This document shows positions 1 through 10,787 of a stretch of DNA of 64,000 bases, in pieces (position 1 is the stretch's first letter; each line of letters begins with the position of its first letter). The stretch is from positions 20,702,465 through 20,766,464 of the forward strand of contig CAMZMU010000055.1 of NCBI GenBank assembly GCA_947311845.1, given 5' to 3'. Position numbers and translations under genes: made by a program. The DNA comes from Poa pratensis. Its lineage: Eukaryota > Streptophyta > Magnoliopsida > Poales > Poaceae. The notes below the pieces were generated by a model, which was not told the DNA's origin, did no database searches, and worked only from the letters and a program-made list of their open reading frames with translations.

Positions 1-888
1 TAAAGTAACTTCAAGTCTCAGACACCGGTTTCTCTCTACTCCGACATGTCCTACTCAATCCATTACGCTACGGTGATCACCTTACATGCATTCCCCAACA
101 TATGCGTGCACTCATATATTGTACATAAAGACAATCATAAAAGATAACAACACTTGTATGCAACCAATCAACGAACTATTTCACAAGTGCCATGAACAAA
201 TCACTTCTCAAACACAGATGGGAGACACAATAGATCAAGGGAATAGTATATTGCACACACATCATGTTTGCCAAGAGTTTACAGTGGGGAGATGGAGATG
301 ATCTTGCTGTAGATGTCGATGATGAACACGCCGGAGGGGGGTGGAGCCCTCCGGAGGTGATTCCGGCGGCGTTTCCCCCCTCCGATCTTCTCCGGCGGCA
401 GCCTTCTGACTCTCTGTTTCGTGGTTTTCTGTTTCTCCGCCGCCTCCTTTCGCGAAACGCCAGGAGACCTTTTTTATAGGCGTTTTTAGGTCAAGACGAA
501 GTCGGTGGACGAAAGATCGACGGCCACGGAGCTCCGAGGTGGAAACGAGATAGGCCCACGCGGCCATGTACTTTAGGCCGCGTGGGACCCTCCCATTTCC
601 AGCCTGTTGGGCTTCTGGTCTTCAATTTAAGCCCATTGCGTTCGTCTCGAAAATTCTGAACCGTGCTCTTTGACCTTGCCCTTTTTGGAGTCCCGAAGCT
701 CCCGGAAAGTCTGAAACACTAAAAAAGACGTTTTCTGGAAAAACAGGGTTAATTCCAAATAAATGGGAAAACTATGAAGTATTCCCAAAATCATTATAAA
801 ACATTGATATAACCCTTATATGATGCAAATATGATTGGAATATAAGCAATTAAAGTGCAAAGTTCATGTATGCATTTTACATGCATCA
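1..888 (-). repeat. 3' LTR of element A, truncated by the window edge
   Basis: This is the last 888 bp (plus-strand sense) of an LTR of about 1.42 kb. It aligns with 5001-5445 and 42204-42645, with only a few small indels around 250 and 380-400. It ends in catca at 888, the complement of the TG start of the LTR on the minus strand. The GC-rich part at 330-580 gives short ORFs on both strands that I regard as non-coding. Confidence 0.9.
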
Positions 889-904
889 ACATCCCCAAGC
901 TTAA
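889..904 (-). other. Polypurine tract of element A
   Basis: Plus-strand acatccccaagcttaa reads as a purine-rich tract on the minus strand directly beside the LTR, where second-strand synthesis is primed. The same core recurs inside the element at 2589, 3285, 3343 and 4202. Confidence 0.75.
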
Positions 905-3900
905 TCCATGCTCGTCCTCGAGTATGAAGATGATAAAACTAACATGGACTTTGCAATTTAATACTTAACAATGAATATCAAAGATGATTACTATTGCTAC
1001 ATATAGTCAAATGATTCATTCTTCAAAGGAGTAGCAATATGCAAATAGTTTATGAAGTGATATCAAGTATTCAAGACAAGGATGTTCATTGATAGTTCAC
1101 AAAGTGTAACATAGTAGCAAGTAATATGGAACACATGTATGCATAATGATAAGTAGAACATCCTACAATGGTCATAGAGTGTAGATGAAATCTGAATATG
1201 ATAGGTGTACACTTTGGAAAGATGTATATGTGAGTAGAGGTAAAGCATGCATAAGTTTCATCCAACTTCCAAACTCTTCTACTTAAGTTAATGATTGCAA
1301 TAAGGTATTCATTGGTGTCAAGCTCTCATTGCCCCTATCATAGCATCTTGAATGATTAAGGTTAAAGTGAAAGCAAATATGAGTAGTGTGCTTGACAAAG
1401 TAAAGGTTGGATGTCTCATGCCCCTTGAATACAAGTACCTACACCATGATTACTCAACTTAGGAAACAAAGCAAGTTCAAGTTATATATCATTGTAAGTA
1501 ATAATAGTATCATCAAGAGCGTCAACTGGGGTACCTCTTGTCCCAGGATATGGAACAAGCCCATATCAAAATGACAAGACAAACAAACAAGATGAAAAAC
1601 CTCAACACCCTTTTTATTTACCATTGGAATAGCTTTTTATTGTAAGGTGCGTCATAGATAATTCACCATAGCATGTAAGTAAATTTCCACCATGAATAAT
1701 GCATGGCTTAGATTAGCGGCCCAGGCGTCTCTCTAACCATTTATACAAACTCATTTAAACTTCTTCATTTCCACCTCATTTCACCATGATAGGCATCCAT
1801 AAACAAAAGTACATGATATCAACTAAATGAGATGAAGGAGCATGTTGAAAGCTTTGCATGTGACAGCACATATGGGCTAACTCCCAACCTCGAACATTTA
1901 TCAAGCCACTAGCATCATAATCTTAATCACAATGGGTCATGTTTTATTTATTGCAATGATAGTAAAATGTGCATCAAGTTCGTGAGAGCTATATAACCAA
2001 CTTTTCCCATGGCAATCAATAACATAATCATTTTCATTCAGAGGTATAGATAACACAAATATCATGATGAACATACTCGGAATAGCATATAGCTAGTAGG
2101 TAGATATGGTGGACTCACTGGAATAACTTTGGTTGAAGGTGTTGGAAACAAGTTTTTGCTTGTTGGAGTTTTTGGGCTAGCAAAAGGGAGAAAGTTGACC
2201 ATCTAGATGCATGCATGAGTGTCCATAGAACTAACTAATCCATGTTAAACAAGTAAAATAACAATCAGCATCAAAACATGAATAAGTGATAGCTCTTCAA
2301 AAAGATTTGCAAACTATTACTCATAAACAAGCTCATGAATCATGCAACTATATGTATCATTAAAAATCAACTCAAACATCCCTTTTCCCATCTTATAAAA
2401 GCATCCAACATATTTCAACCCATATTTCCAGTAGCTCTCTCATATATAATTGATAGTGTGGTGGTCTCTCAAGACTCAAACAAAAAAAAAAAGACGCTCC
2501 AAGTTTATGCGATAAAGTGTTTTGATCGAAAAACAGAAGTTGGACGTGTGCAAACCGAGAGTGTGTAGGTCCAGCGGGGTTGTCTTCACATCCCCAAGCT
2601 TATGGTCTTCACCATCCTTGGATAGCTCTTGGTGCATCTCCTCCAATCCCTGTGAAAAAACTTCAAAACACCGTTTCTCCCATTCTTTTCTGTGGGGTGC
2701 ATTAATAGTGATAAACAAATAGGTTTCTTGCTGCATATAATCCTTGAACAAAAATTCATATGAGATGTCCAGAAAGTGTATAATGTTGTATGCCTACTCA
2801 TAAACTCAATTGGATCAAAAAGATTCAACTTAAAAGCTCAAAGCATGCATCAAACAAAATGGGACAGAATCTGTCCAGAAAAACAGCAGCAGCAAAACGT
2901 ATTTTTCTACCCTACCAAACTTTCTCGAAAAATTCCGAAAAAATTCATGCATACAGAGGATGAAAAGTTGCAACTACAGTTCAAATATGAGCTCATTCGG
3001 AGTTACAGAATAAGAATTAAAAATCATACCGTGCACAGATTCGTGCAGGAATAAAATCTCCGAACTCAAATAGCAACTTTTCAAGACCAACATGGGTAAA
3101 ACTTGGCACTTTATTAAAAACTCCAGAAACTAACTAGACACAAAATCTCTTGTTACAGCAAGAGGACACAAAGAAAAATCACACACAAAAATAACCGGGT
3201 TGCCTCCCGCAAAGCGCTTTCTTTATAGCCATATAGCTAGGCTTACTTACTTGGTATCAAGATGGTTGAAGTGAGGTGGCTTGGCATCCCCAAGCTTAAA
3301 TTCTTGTACTTATTTGATATATGTAGGGTGAGCCTAGGGGTACATCCCCAAGCTTGAGTTTTTGTCCCTCTTGATCTTGTTCATCACCCTCAATTCTTCC
3401 ACCTTAAAATTCTCTTTACACAACACTCGTCACAAACTTGATTAGAGGGGTTAGTGCCTTCATAAATTAAATCCACATAGGCTCAGCAAAGACATATCAT
3501 GAATTGATTTTAAACATTAGCTACTGTTACTATGGTTATGTAATGCTCCTTGATCAAAAGAACCGCACAAAACACAAGTAATGAGAGTAATGCAGAATAA
3601 AGACAGGATATGTCAAAAACTGGACAGCGAATTACTATTATCACTCTTTTTATTTGGTTTTAGCTTTGGGAAAAGTTTAATGATAGAGACTTTGCAATGG
3701 TTCCATTGGCATGAACAACACATGTTCAAGGTCGACCCCAACTTCTCCATTACTCATCCTTCTCATTAACTTTCCCAAATTTTATAAAAAATGAAAATCC
3801 TAAACTAATTGTCACAAATCAGTAGGTAAAGATATTTTACATGTTGTGAGGATATAAAGGTGTGCTCAAACCGAATAGGAAGTTAAAGCATAAAGAACAC

Positions 3901-4442
3901 ACCACAGAATATCAAACCATCAACTTTTAAGTCTAACTCTTTTCCTATGCATTGGCATTTTATATATGAATAAATAGCAGCAATTTTGTGATAACCAATG
4001 CATGTAGTGATCAGTAGCTTGCATTTTAAATAACATAGAAACATAAAGAGGATTCTTATCTCTTCCTCTCTCATAATAGTTGCAAGCATTAAAGTTAAAC
4101 ATACCCACATAGTTTTGAATAGAATCACCACATAAAGACTTATCATCTAATGAGCATAATGGATCATCAAACTCAATTAAATCACTTTCATCCTCAACGG
4201 CTTCCCCAAGCTTAAACTTTTCCAGAGCATTAGCAATAAAGGTGTTCAAAGAGTTAGTACCACAAACATGAGTGTTATGCAAATAAAATTTAATTTTCTC
4301 CTCAAACACTTCATGTCCTAACTCAAGATAGATATTATACAACTCTAATTTTTTTGGTTCTTTTCCATTTTCTAATTTTTTTGTGTTTTAGATTTATATG
4401 TTAGTATGCAATGCAAACAAGAATAAAAGTTTAGCACAACGC
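905..4442 (-). other. Internal region of element A, largely non-coding
   Basis: AT-rich sequence of about 3.5 kb with no ORF above 140 codons and no recognisable retroviral domain on either strand. It contains four extra copies of the catccccaagctt core and a stretch at about 3199-3245 beginning gggttgcctcccgcaaagcg, a type of motif I associate with plant LTR-element internal regions, though I cannot check this. The only ORF worth listing is at 3920-4342. Confidence 0.7.
3920..4342 (-). CDS. Small hypothetical ORF near the 5' end of element A
   Basis: A 140-codon ORF on the element's sense strand, starting about 100 bp after the primer binding site, where gag would begin. The first half is acidic (several D and E around residues 50-70); the C-terminal part has scattered Cys, Tyr and His. 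There is no CCHC knuckle, protease motif or known gag signature. It may be the eroded start of a gag or a chance ORF in a non-autonomous element. Its position is the only support; I do not recognise it. Confidence 0.25.
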   Translation of the reverse strand: MYNIYLELGHEVFEEKIKFYLHNTHVCGTNSLNTFIANALEKFKLGEAVEDESDLIEFDDPLCSLDDKSLCGDSIQNYVGMFNFNACNYYERGRDKNPLYVSMLFKMQATDHYMHWLSQNCCYLFIYKMPMHRKRVRLKS

Positions 4443-4460
4443 TCCCCGGCAACGGCGCCA
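4443..4460 (-). other. Primer binding site of element A (tRNA-Asp type)
   Basis: The plus strand reads tccccggcaacggcgcca, the 3' end of a tRNA-Asp-like sequence including CCA. On the minus strand this is the primer site ten bases after the LTR end. Element B carries exactly the same site at 7526-7543. Confidence 0.9.
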
Positions 4461-4470
4461 GAAAAGTACT

Positions 4471-5445
4471 TGATAATCCCCAAGAGCAAGGAATCACTGT
4501 AGCACAATTCGATAAGTATTTGAGTGTCGAACCCACGAGGAGCTGAAGGTAAACTATCTATTCTCTAAAGCCCTATAACCCTCTTATATGGCCTTTTATG
4601 CAAAGCAATAAATATGAAAGGATCTAACTAATGGAAGCAAGTGACGTGGAATGGGTTTATCTAGTAGCAAGTTTCTTAGAGCAAGTTTCTCTCAGCAGTT
4701 TTCTCAAGCAAGTTTCTCAAGTAGCAAGTAGCAAAATCTCAAGTAGCAAATATCTCAAGGGAGCAAATGTTCTAGCAATTGTTATTTCATTCGCGTGGTT
4801 GTCACAATTAGTGAAGCACATGTTTCAGTCTTAGTTGTTTCTTTTAGGTGGGAGCCATAAATAGGTGTAGCCAAGTAAATGAGCAATAACACAACTCTTA
4901 TGATGGATCTCATGGCCAAATAAATGTGCAGCACAAGAATTATTAAGACATAATTGTCCCACCATAGCCTTAAGTTCTAGGGTCCCCCATATATCCCCCA
5001 TAAAGTAACTTCAAGTCTCAGACACCGGTTTCTCTCTACTCCGACATGTCCTACTCAATCCATTACGCTACGGTGATCACCTTACATGCATTCCCCAACA
5101 TATGCGTGCACTCATATATTGTACATAAAGACAATCATAAAAGATAACAACACTTGTATGCAACCAATCAACGAACTATTTCACAAGTGCCATGAACAAA
5201 TCACTTCTCAAACACAGATGGGAGACACAATAGATCAAGGGAATAGTATATTGCACCACACATCATGTTTGCCAAGAGTTTACAGTGGGGAGATGGAGAT
5301 GATCTTGCTGTAGATGTCGATGATGAACACGCCGGAGGGGGGTGGAGCCCTCCGGAGGTGATTCCGGCGGCGTTTCCCCCTCTGATCTTCTCCGGGGCAG
5401 CCTTCTGACTCTCTGTTTCGTGGTTTTCTGTTTCTCCGCCGCCTC
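4471..5445 (-). repeat. 5' LTR of element A, first part
   Basis: Starts with tgataatcccc at 4471, directly beyond the primer site spacer, and runs to the insertion point of element D. The last five bases, gcctc (5441-5445), are duplicated at 42199-42203. The LTR resumes at 42204, giving about 1417 bp when the two parts are added. Confidence 0.9.
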
Positions 5446-5963
5446 TGTTGGGGATATACCTACTAGGGGTATCACCAGCACGGATCAATCCGGCTAGTCC
5501 AGGGTGGCCCGCAGTGGTGGTAAAGGCTTTGCCTGCCGGGCGGCCCAGATAGCTGACGACCAAGGAAGGCGGATGCCAGCAAGGAGGAGGCCCAAGACTG
5601 AAGCCCATGAAGCCACCAAGACCAAGATGGAAGGCGGCATACTTGCCGGCTAGGTTTAGGACTCTGTATACTTGCTGGATACATATTCACCTTGTAACCC
5701 TAGGTCCAGCCGCCTATATAAGTTGGACCTCGGGACGCCTTTAGGGCACGATTCAACACAACCAACTCATTGTAACCTGTTCACGGCGATATTGCCTTAT
5801 AGTGAGTTATAGCAGCACGTAGGGCACCGCCACTGCCGTGGTGCCTGAAGCTGGGTAAACCGCCGTGTACAATCCCGACCTTGACGACGTCCACCTTCTT
5901 GCCCTACGTTCACCCCCGGCTAGCAGGACCCCGTCTCCTATCCAAGATGCTGATACGACGACA
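5446..5963 (+). repeat. 5' LTR of element D
   Basis: Begins tgttgggg and ends acgaca, matching 41683-42198. By eye the two LTRs differ at about ten scattered positions plus a small cluster near the 3' end. Most differences are transitions, as expected for methylated, silenced DNA. Confidence 0.95.
5715..5722 (+). promoter_or_regulatory. LTR promoter TATA box of element D
   Basis: tatataag in the middle of the LTR, the usual place for the Pol II start that begins the genomic RNA. The same box is present in the 3' LTR near 41953. Confidence 0.6.
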
Positions 5964-5965
5964 GT

Positions 5966-5983
5966 TGGCGCCCACCGTGGGGC
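5966..5983 (+). other. Primer binding site of element D
   Basis: tggcgcccaccgtggggc lies two bases after the LTR and ends in the complement of a tRNA CCA tail. It differs from the tRNA-Asp type site of A and B. I do not assign the tRNA species. Confidence 0.75.
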
Positions 5984-6001
5984 CTAAGGCGTCAGGCGTC
6001 A

Positions 6002-7514
6002 TGATACGTCCATTTTGCATCACTATTTTATATCATAATTTGTCATTATCTATCCTTATATTTCATATTAATACATGATACTTATGTTATTTTGCCTTAT
6101 TTTGCATGTTTGATGATTATTGGGAATTATCCTTCCGGAGTCAGGTTTCTGCTGGAAAAAGCGTCGTCAAGTCAGCATATCAGCGGAACTCCAAAAATCA
6201 CGAAACCAATTCTGGGGGTCTTATAATGTCAGATGCTGGAGGCAGCCAAAAGGAGGCAGCCAGGTGGGCCAGGTGGGCCCCACGCCACACCTGGGCGCGG
6301 CTGGCCTGTGGGCCGCACCCAGCTATGGCGTGGCCACCTGGGTCCACCCCCCAGGTTGCCTCTTCGCGTATATCTGCCTCCCGAAAACCTAAGCACGGGG
6401 GGTACGTCCACGAAATATTCTGCCGCCTCCACGGGACGGAAACCACCGAGAGAGAAAGAGCTCTCTGGCAGGGAGATCCTGCCGGGGAAATTCCCTCCCG
6501 GAGAGGGGAAATCATCGCCATCGTCATCGTCATCACGCTGGACTTCATCGGGATCATCATCACCATCATCCACTGCGCCATCACCATCATCTCCACCGAC
6601 TCCACATCCATCTTGCTGTAACATCTAGGGCTGTACCTTGTCTAGTTCATTGGGGAGACTCTCCCGGTGTTGATTACTTCTTGTTATTGATGCTATTGAG
6701 TTTGTTTGGTGGACTAGTGTTCATGTCCTGATTGTTATTCATTGCCATATCATCTCTGATCATGATCCATATGATGTCTTGTGAGTAGTTTGTAGTTCTT
6801 GAGGGCATGGGGAAGTCATGTTGTTAGTAGTGAAATAATGATGCGTTAATATTTAATGGTTTGATATTTAAGTTGTGGTGTCATTCTTCTAGTGGTGTCA
6901 TGTGAACGTCGACTACATGACACTTCACCTTTATGGGCCTAGGGGAATGCATCGTGTACCTAGCTTGCTAGTTGAGGGGTTGCCGGAGTGACAGAAACCT
7001 GAACCCCCGTTAGTAAGATAGTGCACGAGGGAGCGTAGGGTCTCAGAGTTTAAAGCTGTGGTTAGATTTATCTTAATTACTTTTCTGCATTCGCGGATGC
7101 TTACAGGGGGTATAATCACAAGTGCGTATTAGTCCTAGGAAGGGCGGTGCGTTAGCATAGATTCACCCACACAACACTTGTCAAAACAATGAAGATTAAC
7201 CAGTTGCACGAAGCGAAAGCACTTGACGAAATTCCCATGTGCCCTCAGGAACATTTGTCTCTTATAAGTAACACACTCGGCTTGTCCTTTGCACTCAAAA
7301 GGATTGGGCCACTCGCTGCATTTGTTGCCGCGCTCGTTTATTTACTTGCACTGTTTTTACCTGCTGTTTCGAATACTACTGAAAACCTGTCTGCTAGCTT
7401 TTACAGTGAATTCGTGATCAAAACTACTTGCCAGCACCTTCTGCTCCTCGTTGGGTTCGACACTCTTATTTATCGAAAGTACTGCGATACACCCCCTATA
7501 CTTGTGGGTCATCA
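6002..7514 (+). repeat. 5' LTR of element B
   Basis: Begins tgatacgtcc and ends gggtcatca. It has a GC-rich block at 6290-6500 and a cat-rich trinucleotide stretch at about 6510-6600. ORFs over these blocks occur in all frames and I treat them as non-coding. A long frame (from 7189) crosses the LTR end, but gag itself starts after the primer site. Confidence 0.95.
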
Positions 7515-7525
7515 AGACTATTTTC

Positions 7526-7543
7526 TGGCGCCGTTGCCGGGGA
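7526..7543 (+). other. Primer binding site of element B (tRNA-Asp type)
   Basis: tggcgccgttgccgggga is complementary to the 3' end of tRNA-Asp and lies 11 bases after the LTR. This is the site reported for Athila elements. Confidence 0.92.
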
Positions 7544-7590
7544 GTGAAGCGCTATTGGTAAGGAAATTGGTAAGGAAATTATTTACTGTA

Positions 7591-9361
7591 ATGACTGTTA
7601 TGGAGTCAAATCCATTTGGTTCGCTGTTTGGGAGGACTACTACCACTGCTACGGTAGTAGATGATCCTCCATCTGCTGAGATTGTTCCATTTAAAATACC
7701 TACGAAAATTGTTGGACGTATTATGGATAACCGCTATGATGGAACTGTTCATCCTGGTAATCATTTGCTTTATATACATGAACTATGCGGTTTGTTCAAG
7801 TGTGCAGGTATTTCGATGGACATTATTAAAAGGAAATTATTTACTCTGTCGCTGAATGGTATAGTCTGCTGAAGAATGGTCCTTCATTGAGCTGGGCTGA
7901 AATTGTCCCACTCTTTTATTACAAGTTTTATCCTCCAATTGAGATTCATAAGGATCGGAATTCTATATTCACTTTTTGGCCTTATGAGGGAGAAAGTATT
8001 GCCCAAGCTTGGGGGAGATTGAAATTATTAATGCTCAAATGCCCTGTTCATGGGATTCCAAGTAATATTGTCATCAATAACTTTTATGCAAGACTTTCCT
8101 ATCATGATAAAGATTTATTGGACACTTCTTGTTCTTGGTCGTTCACTCGTATGAAGGATGAAGATAAATGGGATCTTCTTGATCGTATCCAGGAAAATAC
8201 TGAAGGATGGGAGAACGACAAAGGTAGGGAGTCAGGTATAAATTATGATTTCGAATGCATTAAATCCTTTATGGAGACTGATAGTTTTCATAATTTTAAT
8301 GCTACTTATGGTCTTGATTCTCAAGTTGTTGTTAATTACTTTAAGGCCTTTGCCTCGTATCTCGATATTCCTAGACAAGGTTGGGAAAAGTATCATGAAC
8401 CTTATGAAGATAATGCTAATTTTGCTCTTGCTAAAAATGTTGAAGTTCAAACTGTTGATCGCATTATACCAGAACCCTATATTGAAAAAATACCTTTTCC
8501 TGTTAAAGTAAAAGAACACTCTATTTTGGCCAGTGTGGTTAGCAAAAGTGAACGTAAACCTAGGGAACCTGATGAGCAAATTAGTGTAGAACATGAAGTA
8601 GCTATGGTTAAGGAACTTGTAACTGAAAATGTAGAAGGAGGTCATATTGTGTTTTGTGAAGAAGCTTCTAACATGGTTACACATCCTAAAAGAGCTCGAA
8701 AGCCTAGTGTTCATGTGCTTTCTGTTAAAATAGGTGAGCATTGTTATTATGGTCTCTGTGATATTGGTGCTAGTTCCAGCGCTATCCCTTATGCTCTCTA
8801 CAAGGAAATCAGGAAGGAAATTGATCCTTGCGAATTGGAAGATATTGATGTGGTTATTCAGCTTGCTAATAGGGAAACTATCTGTCCAGTTGGCATTCTC
8901 AGAGATGTTGAAGTTTTATGTGGTAAGACTAAATACCCTGCTGATTTCTTAGTTCTCGGTTCTGCTGCTAGTGACTCTTGTCCTATTATTTTTGGTAGAC
9001 CTTTCCTGAATACTTGTGGTGCTATTATTGACTGTCAAAAAGAGAAAAAATTACTAGATTCGATGGAGAGTCTTATGAGTTTAATTTTTCAAAATTTGCT
9101 AAGAATCATTATGAACCTGAAATGCCTAATGAGAACTTTCAAGTTGAACAACTTGCTTCTATTGCTGTTGGTCCTAACAATGCTTTGCAGCAATTTTTAG
9201 AAGACCACGAAAGTGAAGTTTTTGCAGAAGAAAGAAGGGAGATTGACGACATCTTTCTGCGTCAACCTCAAATGCTTAGGCATGATTTACCTGTGGAGGA
9301 CCTGGGAATTGCGTCCCCTCCTAAAGAAGACCCTGTTTTTGATCTTAATCCTTTACCTGAT
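7591..9361 (+). pseudogene. Element B gag and protease, frameshifted and cut by element C
   Basis: The gag begins at the ATG at 7591 (a second in-frame ATG at 7600). A frameshift near 7850 moves the frame; after it the gag core continues with a block containing FWPYEGESIAQAWGRLK (about 7965-8020), typical of Athila gag. The retropepsin active site appears as CDIGASSSAIP (about 8755-8790), followed by the flap and the IFGRPFLNTCG end block (about 8990-9020). A second frameshift lies between about 9045 and 9120; the following frame runs open to the C insertion at 9361 and resumes at 23743. Gag would form the particle and the protease would process the polyprotein. The broken frame means this copy makes neither. 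Confidence 0.88.
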
Positions 9362-10554
9362 TGTAACATCCCAAATTTGTAACCCAGCTTTATTAGCCAA
9401 AAATTGTGGGCCAACAAAAACTTTTGTTATTTTTATGTGTGTTGTTTGAACTTGGTTGTTTGAAGTTTTGCTTGCTATAAATAAAAACCTGAAGAAAAGA
9501 AAATGAAAAGAAATAAACAAATGTTAGAAACAATAAAAATAATGTGACAAGTGTCACCCTAAATCTTCAAATGAGGATTCAAAATGTTCTTCCAAACAAA
9601 AAAATTCAGTGGAGAGGTTTTGATCTCTCTCATTTCATCCTTACTCCTTTTCTCTCTCTTTCTATTTTAAATTTTTTATTCTAAATTCTATTTTCAAATT
9701 TCCCAATGTTTCTTTAACTCTGGAAAATCATCAAAACCACCAAGCTACACTTCCAAAGTAAATAATCCAGTGGTACCACAAACCTTGGAAAAATATTTGG
9801 AAACAAACTATGAAAAGAAATTTTAGAAATTCAAATTTTGGTTTGGTTCGGGAATTTGGTCGAGCACATGGTGATCACCACCATGTTCAACTCCGAACCG
9901 AAATTCCAACCCAAAATTGGAGCTCGAGTCAGTGCAATCAAGCACTCCAGTAGCTCCCACTCCCTCATCTCACCTCACACACGTGAAGAAATGCGATGGA
10001 AACAAGCCAGTTGACCCGGAGCTTGAGTGCCGCGTGCGCCACGCCGATGCCGCCCATGGCGTACTGCCGCACGGGTTGTTCCCGTGGTGAGCGCACACGC
10101 GACGCAGAGGCGACGCCGCGCCGTGCCCGCCACACCACCCTCTTCCCTCTGCCTCTGATCGACGTGACTCGAGCGCCGCAGAGACCGCTGACGTGCTCAC
10201 TGTCCGCGACGCGACGCCATGCACAGCCGCCCGTGATCGCCCTGTGGAGGAGGCAGAGGAGACCGCGACGCGACGCCACGCTCTGCTCAACGTGCCTCTC
10301 TCTCCCCTCTGCGTCTGCTCGAGGTGACCCAAGCGCCGCAGAGCACCCTCTCCCCCTTGCGTGTGCCTCGCCGTGCCCCGGCCAGAGCGCGCTGCGCGAC
10401 GCCACCCCTGCTGAGGTCAGCGAGCAACACCGCCGCATCCTCTCCCCGCTTTCCACCGCACCACGCCGTACCTGCACCGGCTCTGCTCCAATGGTGAGCT
10501 CTCCCACTCCCCAGACCCCTCCCTGCACTGCGTCCACGGCGAGCCGAGCCTCGC

Positions 10555-10564
10555 TGATAAAAGG
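10555..10564 (+). promoter_or_regulatory. TATA-like box in the LTR of element C
   Basis: tgataaaagg followed by a pyrimidine-rich, ATG-poor stretch, the expected start region of the LTR transcript. The 3' LTR has the equivalent box near 20719. Confidence 0.45.
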
Positions 10565-10787
10565 CCACCGCACCCGTGCCTCCACACTCCCTCACACACC
10601 TCACTTGCACTCCCCCACACACCCAGTGCACCGCCAGGAGGGCGGAGCCACTGCTTCCAAGCCTCTGCTGCCCCAAAGTTCCTCGAGGTTCCGCCGGAGA
10701 AGAAGGTGGGCGTCGATCACGGCCGAGCCGTGCTGTTCTCTCCCCCTCTCTTCTCTGCCCCTCACTAGCTTCACCATTACACCCTAG

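Noticed and set aside
6198..6628. 130-codon ORFs in the LTR of B (also at 29452-29857)
   Set aside because: Asp/His- or Ser-rich products of the cat trinucleotide stretch, open on both strands.
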